The notes beneath the pieces are model-generated. The model was not told the origin of the DNA, did no database searches, and worked only from the letters and a program-made list of their open reading frames with translations. A program made the translations under genes and the position numbers. DNA of 64,000 bases from Chlamydiales bacterium (lineage in GTDB: Bacteria > Chlamydiota > Chlamydiia > Chlamydiales > JACKPQ01), in assembly GCA_024233455.1 (NCBI GenBank), contig JACKPP010000001.1, forward strand, positions 434,001 through 498,000. The letters are read 5' to 3'. Of the stretch, positions 1 to 8,070 are shown in pieces (the first letter of the stretch is position 1; each line of letters begins with the position of its first letter).

Positions 1-23
1 ATAAAAAATCTGTTATTTTAAAA

Positions 24-54
24 TAAAAAAGAGAGCTTACAGCTCTCTTTTTTT
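24..54. terminator. Bidirectional rho-independent terminator
   Basis: A perfect 7-bp stem (AGAGAGC / GCTCTCT, 30-36 and 42-48) encloses a 5-base loop. It is followed by a T-run on the plus strand and by an A-run on the other side that reads as a T-run on the minus strand. It can therefore end transcription in both directions, including that of the leftward gene whose stop lies at 92. Confidence 0.75.
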
Positions 55-91
55 GAGTAACTAGATAAATCTCTCTAATTAAGCACCAGAT

Positions 92-664
92 TTAGTTAGA
101 TTGTGCTGCATAAAGTATTCCACCAAACGCAAGCACACTCAAACCTACTAGTCTATGGTTGAGTACTCGGCTATTTACCTCTTCTTCAACTTCTGCTGTT
201 TGTGCAAGAGGCTCTTTTTCTGCTGTTTGTGCAAGAGGCTCTTTTTCTGCTGTTTGTGCAAGAGGCTCTTTGGGCATTTCTGATTTTGCCGTACTTACAC
301 TATTATTGTGCTCAACAGCTTCAGTCAACTTTCCTAAAAAAAGCTTTCCTTGTTCATCCAACTTACCCGCTTTTTGAGCATCAGTTTCTTGCGCTTTCAG
401 TGTTTTCAAAGTTTCCTCATTAAGAGTGTTTACGAATTGACCGATCTCTTTAGCATCCCTGTTGTGTAAATATGTAGTTCTTGCTTTATAGATGCCAACT
501 CCGGCAAGAGCCAAAAGACCGATAACAGTAAAAACTGCTGCAGCGATCATAACTGTTTTACCAACTGGTGTCTTAGCAACTTTTTGTGCGTTTGTCGCTG
601 CAATACCAGCTACATGCTTGATACCATTCATGCCGTTTTCAGCAAGTGTCATGACTTTATTCAT
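92..664 (-). CDS. Small two-helix membrane protein with tandem KEPLAQTAE repeats
   Basis: I do not recognise the family of this 190-residue protein. A hydrophobic helix lies at about residues 38-58 (VMIAAAVFTVIGLLALAGVG). A second, shorter one lies near the C-terminus (LVGLSVLAFGGILYAA). Between them is a charged, probably helical region ending in three copies of KEPLAQTAE at about residues 131-158. The copies are encoded by near-identical 27-bp units at 193-271. The start is supported by a strong GGAGGAA ribosome binding site just upstream, and a bidirectional terminator follows the stop. The layout suggests an inner-membrane or inclusion-membrane hairpin with a variable linker, but no function can be assigned. 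Confidence 0.7.
   Translation of the reverse strand: MNKVMTLAENGMNGIKHVAGIAATNAQKVAKTPVGKTVMIAAAVFTVIGLLALAGVGIYKARTTYLHNRDAKEIGQFVNTLNEETLKTLKAQETDAQKAGKLDEQGKLFLGKLTEAVEHNNSVSTAKSEMPKEPLAQTAEKEPLAQTAEKEPLAQTAEVEEEVNSRVLNHRLVGLSVLAFGGILYAAQSN
193..271 (-). repeat. Three tandem 27-bp units inside the small membrane protein gene
   Basis: Units begin at 193, 220 and 247; the last is two bases short. They keep the reading frame and encode repeated nonapeptides. Identity at base level points to recent slippage or duplication. Copy number could vary between strains. Confidence 0.9.
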
Positions 665-1006
665 AACTAATTTCCTCCGATTAGGTTTAAATTATTAACA
701 ACAATAATAAATCGTTTATTTAAATAAAGTCAATTATTAAACTATTATTTAAATTATTAAAGATTAATATAATACATAGTTTATATTTAAATTACAGTCT
801 TTTTGATTCACTCAACTTATTAATAATAAAGAGTTTTAAATAGCCTAATGTTTAATTTACTATCTATAATTGCAAGAAACCACTGCAGCAAATAGCTATA
901 ATTAAAATAATTATTCATATATATATTTATGATTGAAATCATTTAATAAATGCTAAAATATTGATAAGAAACAGATAAATTATTCTCAAATTGCAAAGTT
1001 AATTTT
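665..1006. other. AT-rich intergenic region
   Basis: About 340 bases of very AT-rich sequence separate the two leftward genes. Apart from the ribosome binding site of the 92-664 gene at its left end I see no coding frame, RNA gene or clear hairpin. A promoter for the small membrane protein probably lies here, but no single hexamer pair stands out. Confidence 0.6.
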
Positions 1007-3595
1007 TTATTTTGAGGGCAGGTAGGGTGTAATCATCGCTTTGCGCGAGTTGATGGTGCCTGCGGTGTAGTGCAAGACTGCAATCGGCAGGTTTTTTTCA
1101 GTGATGGTATGCGGGATAGGAAGGAAGCTTTCTTTGAAGATTTGGGAGAGCTCCGGCGCATTGGGACCTAAAAACTCAATCTCCTGAATATAAGAGGCTT
1201 GAGGGGATGCGCGGAAAGCGGTTAAAAACGCTTTTAAGTTGGCAACTGAAAGCTCTGAACCTGGAATCCAGATCCATATTTCATCTTGGTGACTGTAAGC
1301 CAGTTCACGGCCGGAAAAGAGCTCTTCAGCACTAGCAATCGTGGTGATCATTTGCATATGGAGTGGGATGGCAGGATGCTCCTTATAAACGGCTTGGGCA
1401 TTGGCCAGCCAGGTAGCACGCAGCGAGTCGATGTGCTTGGAAAGTGTAGGATAGTTATCAGAAAATATTTTAGTTTGCCCCACCCGGGCACAGTTATTTT
1501 GGATTTTGGTGTCTTCAAAGAGAATTGAGGGCTCATTATTGGCCAGGCGATCAATCTCTTGGTCGACGTGTGTTTCACGCTGCAGATAGATTTTGCTGTA
1601 GAGGGCATGAAGATCGGGATTGGTAAGCAAGCGTTTGGCGCAGGCTTTGGTGTAGTTCGGGCCTTGAGGAATATCGTCAAAGTGCACAGTTTCCACCTCT
1701 TGAGAAAGCATCAGCGATTTGAGGCGGTTTAAAAGCTCGGCCGTCACGCGCACATCCCGCTGCGAAACTTTAGTAAGCAAGTCAGTGTCGTCTAAAATGG
1801 CATGCAGAAATTGGAGGTATTCCAAGTATTCGCGTTTGACATCGATGTAGGTCCCTGCAGATAGGTGCGCCATTTGACGTTTGAGAAGGCGGCGCTGAAG
1901 GCGGAGTCTAGCACTGGTCGCCTCCTGTGAGGCTAGATGTTTAAGCTGCGTGGCGATTTGCTCGGAGCTCATACCACCTGTACTGTAACGATCATTGATT
2001 TGAAAGGTGAGCTCGGCAACCAAGGCATTGCAGCTTTGAGCATCACAGATAAGTAGCATGGGCGGAGCCTTAGTGGTAAGCTCAGTTTTGTGATGATCAA
2101 TGACGCTAATGACCTCTAGATAGGGTGGGATTTTGGTTTCTTCTCGGTTGGAAAAGTCTCTTAGCGTTACTGTGCCCAAGGTAGGTTTTCTAAGAGTTGT
2201 GGATGGAATGATCCCAACAGGCACATGGCGACCTTTATCACCGAGGTAGTTGACAGTAAGGTAGGGATAGGAGGCCATTTTAGCTTCTATTTCAGCAAGT
2301 TCATCCCTGTGGCTAAGATATGAGGGTTTAAAACCAAATACTTCCGTTTTGATTTGGAAGGCCGCTTGTAGTTTTTCAACGTAGGACTGAATAGAACGCA
2401 TAGAGGCTTCAAGCTCTTTGACGATGTTTTCAAGGTGAGCAAAGATTAATGGACGGTCTTCTTTAAGTTTGCCTTGCTTGTCAAAAAGATCGGTGCTCAT
2501 AAATTTTTTGATCGCTAAGGTGAAGTCTTCAAAAGTGGCAAATTTTTTATCTTCTAAGGCTTTGGCCAGCTCTTGAAATGTTGCATTGAGCCCCTGAGAA
2601 AGCCCCAGTACTTTTTGAAAGTAGTCCTCAAGCGCTTGCCTCTGCTTTGGTGCAAATTCTTTTGCCGGAGTGCATTCGCCGAGTTTGCATTTGACCACCT
2701 TTTCCATAAAAGCGGGGATATCGTTCAAATGTAGGTCTTTTTGGGCAAATAGAGAGATCAGCCGCATGTGGAGGTTGTTTTCAAACCAACTAAGGCAAGT
2801 ATACAGAGACATGATGACTTGGCGAACACCCTCTACATCGATATTACGCCAATCGCCAATGTAGTACCCTTCTTGGTCAATGAGCACAATGGCGTTTTGA
2901 TTCCGCTCATGGTCGACACTCAGAGCTGGCTCGCTTAGTAGTTTTTTAATCAGACCTTGCTGGGTCATCAAGTCATAGCTTGAAAGCGTCAGAGAAAGGC
3001 CAGTTTTGGCCAGGTGTTTAAAGACGTTGTTGCCAAATTGCTTGAAAAATAGCTGATCGATTTCGACTTGTGCATTGGGAGAGCCTCCGGGCAAATTCCA
3101 AGCATGCAAGCCCTTACCCACCCTGGCAGCAAAGGCATCTACCCAGCCCCAGAAAGATGCAACTGTGGTATCAAGGTCTGGAGAAGCGTGAGCTGTGACA
3201 AAATGGGTGCCATCAAATGATTTGTCCATACCGATTGGAAAAAAGACTTGATAAGCGTCTCGTGGAACGCGTTTACCCATGATGGCCGCACGGATTTCGA
3301 GGTTTTCGTCTGGTGTCAGCCCTGAAAACTGGTTGAGCCAAAGCTCATAGCTTTGAAAGTTGAAGCGCAAAATGATTTTTTCGGTGCAAATTTTGTCTAT
3401 GAAATCAACGACTGCAGCTAGCAAAAAGCAAGGTTTGGGAGTGCTGCGGATGAGATCTGTTAGGTAGAGGTTAATTTTAGCGTGTTTATCGTAGGAGTTG
3501 AGGCTTTGAAACTCTTCGGTCTGAAATTGCACAAGGTCAATCTCTTTAAAGGTAGAGAGTTTTAATTCGTAGTCACCTAGTGTTTTATCCGTCAT
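1007..3595 (-). CDS. Large DHH-superfamily phosphoesterase-like protein
   Basis: This 862-residue protein carries split DHH-phosphoesterase signatures. Near residue 136 is HASPDLDTT, resembling motif I (H-x-x-P-D-x-D). At 500-502 is an exact DHH in VIDHHKTEL. Further on, near 605-620, ILDDTDLLTKVSQRDV resembles the DHHA2 region of family II pyrophosphatases and exopolyphosphatases. A long insertion of about 300 residues separates the motifs, so the protein is more than twice the size of a normal pyrophosphatase. By family it should be a metal-dependent hydrolase of pyrophosphate, polyphosphate or a nucleotide, acting in the cytosol. The actual substrate is unknown. It stands alone, upstream of (leftward from) tRNA-Arg. 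Confidence 0.7.
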   Translation of the reverse strand: MTDKTLGDYELKLSTFKEIDLVQFQTEEFQSLNSYDKHAKINLYLTDLIRSTPKPCFLLAAVVDFIDKICTEKIILRFNFQSYELWLNQFSGLTPDENLEIRAAIMGKRVPRDAYQVFFPIGMDKSFDGTHFVTAHASPDLDTTVASFWGWVDAFAARVGKGLHAWNLPGGSPNAQVEIDQLFFKQFGNNVFKHLAKTGLSLTLSSYDLMTQQGLIKKLLSEPALSVDHERNQNAIVLIDQEGYYIGDWRNIDVEGVRQVIMSLYTCLSWFENNLHMRLISLFAQKDLHLNDIPAFMEKVVKCKLGECTPAKEFAPKQRQALEDYFQKVLGLSQGLNATFQELAKALEDKKFATFEDFTLAIKKFMSTDLFDKQGKLKEDRPLIFAHLENIVKELEASMRSIQSYVEKLQAAFQIKTEVFGFKPSYLSHRDELAEIEAKMASYPYLTVNYLGDKGRHVPVGIIPSTTLRKPTLGTVTLRDFSNREETKIPPYLEVISVIDHHKTELTTKAPPMLLICDAQSCNALVAELTFQINDRYSTGGMSSEQIATQLKHLASQEATSARLRLQRRLLKRQMAHLSAGTYIDVKREYLEYLQFLHAILDDTDLLTKVSQRDVRVTAELLNRLKSLMLSQEVETVHFDDIPQGPNYTKACAKRLLTNPDLHALYSKIYLQRETHVDQEIDRLANNEPSILFEDTKIQNNCARVGQTKIFSDNYPTLSKHIDSLRATWLANAQAVYKEHPAIPLHMQMITTIASAEELFSGRELAYSHQDEIWIWIPGSELSVANLKAFLTAFRASPQASYIQEIEFLGPNAPELSQIFKESFLPIPHTITEKNLPIAVLHYTAGTINSRKAMITPYLPSK

Positions 3596-3618
3596 CTCTA
3601 TCCTGTATCTAATAAAAT

Positions 3619-3692
3619 CGGATTGAACAGGATTCGAACCTGTGACCGCCCGCTTAGAAGGCGGGTGCTCTATCCAACTGAGCTATCAATCC
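3619..3692 (-). tRNA. tRNA-Arg (anticodon TCT)
   Basis: On the minus strand a full cloverleaf folds: acceptor GGATTGA/TCAATCC, D-arm GCTC/GAGC, anticodon stem CCCGC/GCGGG around loop CTTCTAA, and T-arm ACAGG/CCTGT with TTCGAAT. The anticodon is TCT, reading AGA and AGG. The 3' CCA is not encoded. The gene lies between two oppositely oriented genes. Confidence 0.96.
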
Positions 3693-3754
3693 ATATCTCT
3701 GCCATTATACAATGACTAAAGGAAAAAAACAATCGAGTTTGCTATGATTGCGGA

Positions 3755-4348
3755 ATGGTTTTGAAAATAGAAGTTATAGGGCGCACTGGTAAAATGGGCT
3801 CTGCAATTGTGAGGGCCCTTCTAAATGACCCTGAATGCGAGGAAAGTAGTCCACCAGATGTGGTCATCGATGTCTCTTGCCCCGAAGCTTTTAAATCGCG
3901 CAATTTGCCGATGGTTATTGGATCGACCGGACACCCTGCTAGTTTTTTTCAGCAGCTAGAAAAACTAGCAGAATCTGTGCCTGTGATGTACGCCCCCAAT
4001 TTTAGTTTTGGCATCACCCTGCTAAAGGCTTTAGCGCTGAATGTCAAAACTTGTGTAGACGCTAAAATCGATATCACCGAAGTCCATCACGATGAAAAGA
4101 TAGACTCCCCCAGCGGCACTGCCCTCCATTTAGCCAACCTGTTAGAGACAACTGCGATCAATAGCTATAGAAGACCACATGCAACCGGTGAGCATCGCAT
4201 TTACTTTTCATGGGGTGATGAAGAATTAGAGATTCGACATAAGGCCCGAAGCCGAGCTCCTTATGCTGATGGCGCTATCAAAGCTGCCAAATGGATTATC
4301 AATCAGCCTCCTGGGCTATATGGAATGGAAGACTTATGCAAGATGTAA
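3755..4348 (+). CDS. dapB: 4-hydroxy-tetrahydrodipicolinate reductase (short form)
   Basis: The enzyme reduces hydroxy-tetrahydrodipicolinate with NAD(P)H in the diaminopimelate/lysine pathway, which feeds chlamydial peptidoglycan. The nucleotide-binding loop is VIGRTGKMG at residues 7-15. The catalytic and substrate-binding signature EVHHDEKIDSPSGTA lies at 109-123, with the paired His at 111-112, Lys115 and the SGTA loop. At 197 residues it is clearly shorter than the usual 240-270. The loss falls in the region between the nucleotide loop and VIDVSCPEA, where the second half of the Rossmann fold should be. The start is the first Met, downstream of tRNA-Arg on the opposite strand. The end overlaps kdsA by 13 bases, so the two are probably translationally coupled. 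Confidence 0.88.
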   Translation: MVLKIEVIGRTGKMGSAIVRALLNDPECEESSPPDVVIDVSCPEAFKSRNLPMVIGSTGHPASFFQQLEKLAESVPVMYAPNFSFGITLLKALALNVKTCVDAKIDITEVHHDEKIDSPSGTALHLANLLETTAINSYRRPHATGEHRIYFSWGDEELEIRHKARSRAPYADGAIKAAKWIINQPPGLYGMEDLCKM

Positions 4349-5124
4349 AAATTGGCAAATTCACTGTAGGAAAAGATCATCCGCTCCTATTTTTTTCGGG
4401 TCCCTGCGTGATCGAAAGTGAAGAGCATGCACTCAAAACAGCCGAATACCTTTGCAGACTTTTTGAAGGCATTCCCTTCGTCTATAAATCCAGTTTTGAT
4501 AAGGCTAATCGCACATCGCTAAAGTCCTATCGAGGACCGGGTCTAAAAAAAGGCCTGGCGATTTTAGCCAAGGTTAAAAAAGAATTCCAGGTGCCAATTG
4601 TAACCGATATACACTTGCCCGACCAGGCTGAATCGGTAGCTGAAGTCTGTGATGTCTTGCAAATACCCGCGTTTTTGTGCCGGCAAACTGATTTACTGGT
4701 TGCTGCAGCTAGAACGGGACGTGTGATTAAAGTGAAGAAAGGACAGTTTTTAGCTCCATGGGATATGAAAAATGTGATTGATAAAATTGTGGAAAGTGGA
4801 AATACCCAGATATTACTCACCGAGCGCGGCACAAGCTTTGGATATAATAATCTCGTCTGCGATATGCGATCAATTCCCATCATGCAAGATCTGGGCTACC
4901 CCGTATGCTTTGATGCCTCTCATGCCGTCCAGCTTCCTGGTGGCCAAGGAACAACTTCTGGTGGTCAGAGACAATATATTCCCATCTTAGCCAAAGCAGC
5001 GGTTGCTGCCGGTGCCAACTCCCTATTTATTGAATCGCATGATAATCCGTCCGCTGCAAAAAGCGATGCTGCTTCAGTAATGACTTTTGATGCCCTAGAA
5101 AAATTGGTGGCAGATGTTAGCTAG
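4336..5124 (+). CDS. kdsA: 3-deoxy-8-phosphooctulonate synthase (KDO-8-phosphate synthase)
   Basis: It condenses phosphoenolpyruvate with arabinose-5-phosphate to make KDO-8-phosphate for lipopolysaccharide. Hallmarks are SGPCVIES (21-28), KSSFDKANRTS, GPGLKKGL, TDIH and QTDLLVAAA. Cys24 in GPC is the residue that distinguishes the metal-dependent class from the E. coli type, which has Asn there. I chose the start at 4336 because the protein aligns from MQDVKIG and a GGAAG site lies just upstream. An earlier in-frame Met at 4291 would read through dapB. Length is 262 residues, normal for the family. The order kdsA, lptC-like, lptB matches C. trachomatis CT655-CT653. Confidence 0.95.
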   Translation: MQDVKIGKFTVGKDHPLLFFSGPCVIESEEHALKTAEYLCRLFEGIPFVYKSSFDKANRTSLKSYRGPGLKKGLAILAKVKKEFQVPIVTDIHLPDQAESVAEVCDVLQIPAFLCRQTDLLVAAARTGRVIKVKKGQFLAPWDMKNVIDKIVESGNTQILLTERGTSFGYNNLVCDMRSIPIMQDLGYPVCFDASHAVQLPGGQGTTSGGQRQYIPILAKAAVAAGANSLFIESHDNPSAAKSDAASVMTFDALEKLVADVS

Positions 5125-5644
5125 GACACGCATCATAGCTCTCTTGCTTTTTTTAGGATCTGCCAGCTTTTTAGTTTATCACATCTGCCACATTACAGAG
5201 GCTGACCGAAGCTTTTACGCTAAGCTTTCCAAGAATGACAGTCAAACTCCTCAGCCTTTGACTGAGCAAAAAAAATGGGGAGTAACCAAAGATGCCTACT
5301 ATACCTCAAAAGCCATAAGACAACATACACACCTAGCAGCTCAAAGCTCACTTTTACGCGCCACTCCCACGAGTAAATCCTATGAACTCGTTGAAACGTT
5401 AACCGGCATCCAAGGCACGATGGTAGACGGCGAGCAAAAACGCACCTTTGCCTCTAAGGAAGGCACCTATTTTTTCAACCAGCACGCGTTCATTACGCAT
5501 AAAGCAAACGTCCAAGTGTTCAGAGACAAGTTACTAATCGATGGGATTGCCAAAGAGCTACGGCTGCATTTTGATGAAAATGGAGCGCATTTTCAGGCTA
5601 GCCAAATTAAAGCGCATATCCCCGATACCGAGGAGCTTAAATGA
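5114..5644 (+). CDS. lptC: LptC-like LPS export protein (CT654 type)
   Basis: This 176-residue protein has one N-terminal membrane anchor (about residues 7-24). A periplasmic domain follows with alternating short beta-strands, as in the LptA/LptC fold: ELVETLTGIQGTMVDGEQ, then ASKEGTYFFNQHAFITHKANVQVF. In LPS export LptC links the LptB2FG pump to the periplasmic LptA bridge. The gene overlaps kdsA upstream by 11 bases and lptB downstream by 4. Recognition rests mainly on position and the anchor-plus-beta layout, since LptC sequences diverge strongly. Confidence 0.75.
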   Translation: MLARTRIIALLLFLGSASFLVYHICHITEADRSFYAKLSKNDSQTPQPLTEQKKWGVTKDAYYTSKAIRQHTHLAAQSSLLRATPTSKSYELVETLTGIQGTMVDGEQKRTFASKEGTYFFNQHAFITHKANVQVFRDKLLIDGIAKELRLHFDENGAHFQASQIKAHIPDTEELK

Positions 5645-6363
5645 CTCTTTTTGAGGCACGCAATTTACATAAAAGCTATAGCGGTAGAGCCGTTTTACAA
5701 GGGCTCTCGTTTTCCATTGGAGCTGGAGAGGTCGTTGGACTGCTTGGACCCAATGGCGCTGGCAAAACAACAGCTTTTTATATCTCCATTGGCCTTATCG
5801 CAGCCGACCAAGGCACGCTTTTGTTTAATGACCAAGATATCACTTCCCTGCCTATCCACAAACGCGCTAAATTGGGCATGGGCTATCTGGCACAAGAGCC
5901 TTCTGTTTTTCGTCACCTGACTGTTGCCCAAAACATCCTCTGCATTTTAGAAACACTGCCTCTTTCTTCCAAAGAGCGACATGATAGGCTAAAAGCTTTA
6001 CTGGAAGAGCTGCATCTTTCTCATTTACAAACTAAAAAAGCGAGCACCCTTTCTGGTGGTGAGCGCCGACGCCTAGAGATCACAAGAGCTCTTGTGACAA
6101 GCCCATCCCTACTTTTATTGGATGAACCTTTTGCCAACGTCGATCCCAAAACAATTTCCGATGTAAAAAATATGATCTGCCACCTTAAATCCAAAGGGAT
6201 CAGCATCCTAATTACCGATCACAACGCAAGAGAGATCTTTTCTATTGCCGACCGCACCTACCTGGTCCGCGATGGCCAGCTGCTCCAATCTGGAACGTCT
6301 GCTGAACTGGTAAGCTCAGAACAAGTGCGCGAGGCCTATCTTGGTCACGATTTCGTATTATGA
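5641..6363 (+). CDS. lptB: LPS export ABC transporter ATPase
   Basis: This is the cytosolic ATPase that powers LPS extraction from the inner membrane. Walker A GPNGAGKTT lies near residues 37-45. The Q-loop (GYLAQEPSVFRHL), the ABC signature LSGGERRR near 138, Walker B LLLLDEPFANVDP near 158 and the switch histidine in LITDHN are all intact. The 240-residue length is typical. It is the last gene of the dapB-kdsA-lptC-lptB run and its start ATGA overlaps the stop of lptC. The LptF/G permeases are not in this window. Confidence 0.95.
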   Translation: MTLFEARNLHKSYSGRAVLQGLSFSIGAGEVVGLLGPNGAGKTTAFYISIGLIAADQGTLLFNDQDITSLPIHKRAKLGMGYLAQEPSVFRHLTVAQNILCILETLPLSSKERHDRLKALLEELHLSHLQTKKASTLSGGERRRLEITRALVTSPSLLLLDEPFANVDPKTISDVKNMICHLKSKGISILITDHNAREIFSIADRTYLVRDGQLLQSGTSAELVSSEQVREAYLGHDFVL

Positions 6364-6823
6364 TGTTTATGGGATATTCCAGCGGGATAACTGGCTATTA
6401 ACCGTATAATACTAATATAGCTATCAGCGTTCTCCTTAATACCATTTATCAAAAATAAATTGATATTTGACTACGTCTGCTTAGCAGCAAATTTTTTGTC
6501 TCCATTCGCGCCTTGCCATTGGGCAATCACCACTCACTTCAGACGAAAAAAATTGCGCTTCCTTCTTGTTAAATTCATCAATTTATTTTCTGTAAATACT
6601 TTAATTATTAAGAACTTAACATTATTTACGAAATTTCACATTTTCAACGCGAATTTACAAAATTACACTAAATAACTAATATATAAGTAGATGAATATTT
6701 TTGAATAACTTTTTATTGCAGCAATCTAGGGATAGATATACCTAAGTAACTGATAATAATGCATTAAGTAATGTTTTGGAAATTTCGCTTTTAAAAAGCG
6801 AAATTTCGTGATAATATAAGAAT
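6364..6823. other. AT-rich intergenic region with a perfect palindrome near the right end
   Basis: About 460 bases without a convincing gene. A 71-codon TTG-started frame exists at 6460-6675 but has no ribosome site or family resemblance. The region ends in the 29-bp palindrome at 6779-6807, listed separately. Confidence 0.6.
6779..6807. promoter_or_regulatory. 29-bp perfect palindrome upstream of the DUF4143 ATPase gene
   Basis: The arms gaaatttcgctttt and aaaagcgaaatttc pair perfectly around a single A. The palindrome ends 16 bases before the ATG at 6824, leaving no room for a normal ribosome site. It could be an operator, a hairpin in a short leader, or a remnant of a mobile element end. 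Nothing else in the window shares the arm sequence that I could see. Confidence 0.45.
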
Positions 6824-8020
6824 ATGATAGACAAGCATTTTGATCGTGAAGCTGAATCGCTTTTAAAAGCTGCAGCTTCGCAATTCCCAGCAGTGTTAGT
6901 CACAGGTCCACGTCAAGCAGGTAAAACAACACTTTTGCGTCAGCATTTTCCCAATTATTCTTGGGCATGCTTAGATGATCTAGAAGTCCGAGGAACTGCT
7001 ATCCGCGATCCCGAGTTCTTTTTTAGCCAGTTTCCACCTCCCGTTGTTATTGATGAGATTCAATACGCTCCTGAGCTTTTATCTTACATTAAGCAGCGCA
7101 TTGATCAAGCACGGCGCATTCCAGGCCAATATATCCTCACGGGATCTCAGACGTTTCAGATCATGGAAGGTGTTTCAGAAAGTTTAGCTGGTCGCATCGG
7201 AATTTTTGATCTCTACCCTTTAACATGGAAGGAAATTCTAAATAACAAACCTTTGCCACGCGGATCCGAAGGTGACCAGCAGCTCTTTCAAACGCTCACT
7301 CGCGGCTTTTATCCTGAGCTGCATGCTCTTGCTGATAGCAATTGCGACTTTTGGATGCGCAGCTACCTGCGCACCTACATTGAGCGGGATGTGCGCGATA
7401 TTAAAGCCATTGCTAATCTCCATGATTTTCAGCGATTTTTAAAACTGCTGGCTCCTAGAGCAGGACAACTACTCAATCTTTCTGAAGTGAATAAAGAAGC
7501 TGGCATAGCCCATTCAACAGCGCGAGAATGGCTCTCTATTTTAGAGTCGACTTTCATCATAAAGCTTGTCCAGCCCTATCATAATAACCATACCAAGCGC
7601 CTAGTTAAAACACCTAAACTCTACTTCGTTGATACGGGCCTGCTCTGTCACTTGCTCAACATTCGTGCAACAGACCAGTTGATCGGCAGCCCGTTTGAAG
7701 GTCAAATTTTTGAAAACATGGTGATGATGGAGGTGATCAAGGGCCTTGAATATACCCTTTCTCCTCTTGAAATTTTCTTCTATCGCAATTTAGCTAAACA
7801 AGAAGTTGATTTGATTCTCAAAAGCGCCAAAAATCTCGCTGCCTACGAAATCAAATTCACCAAATCGCCGAAACAATCGATGTGCGAAGGCCTAAAAGCT
7901 TTCCATCAGGACTTTCCACAAGCCCAACTACATCTCGTGTCTCTATCAGAAAAAGGGCTAGGGTTTCCCAAAATCGCATCCCTCCATTGGAGTGAGCTTT
8001 TAAATCATTTGCCTAATTGA
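6824..8020 (+). CDS. AAA ATPase of the DUF4143 family with PD-(D/E)XK-like tail
   Basis: The N-terminal half is a P-loop ATPase: Walker A GPRQAGKTT near residues 28-36, Walker B VVIDEIQ near 73-79, and a sensor-like LTGSQ. The C-terminal half is the DUF4143 region ending in QEVDLILKS...AAYEIKFTKSP. Its spaced E-VD and E-x-K residues look like a PD-(D/E)XK nuclease core. Such proteins are widespread, often in accessory regions, and their role is not established. No classical ribosome site precedes the ATG, and a palindrome sits just upstream. A second member of the family lies at 26892-28136. Confidence 0.85.
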   Translation: MIDKHFDREAESLLKAAASQFPAVLVTGPRQAGKTTLLRQHFPNYSWACLDDLEVRGTAIRDPEFFFSQFPPPVVIDEIQYAPELLSYIKQRIDQARRIPGQYILTGSQTFQIMEGVSESLAGRIGIFDLYPLTWKEILNNKPLPRGSEGDQQLFQTLTRGFYPELHALADSNCDFWMRSYLRTYIERDVRDIKAIANLHDFQRFLKLLAPRAGQLLNLSEVNKEAGIAHSTAREWLSILESTFIIKLVQPYHNNHTKRLVKTPKLYFVDTGLLCHLLNIRATDQLIGSPFEGQIFENMVMMEVIKGLEYTLSPLEIFFYRNLAKQEVDLILKSAKNLAAYEIKFTKSPKQSMCEGLKAFHQDFPQAQLHLVSLSEKGLGFPKIASLHWSELLNHLPN

Positions 8021-8070
8021 AAGTAACTACAGAATTTTTGGTAAAAAATAAGGATCAAATAGCACAACCA

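Noticed and set aside
193..271. Three short direct repeats that could suggest a CRISPR-like array
   Set aside because: The units are contiguous with no spacers and encode an in-frame nonapeptide repeat in a membrane protein gene.
6460..6675. 71-codon rightward frame between lptB and the DUF4143 ATPase gene
   Set aside because: TTG start, no ribosome site, low-complexity composition typical of AT-rich DNA and no family likeness.
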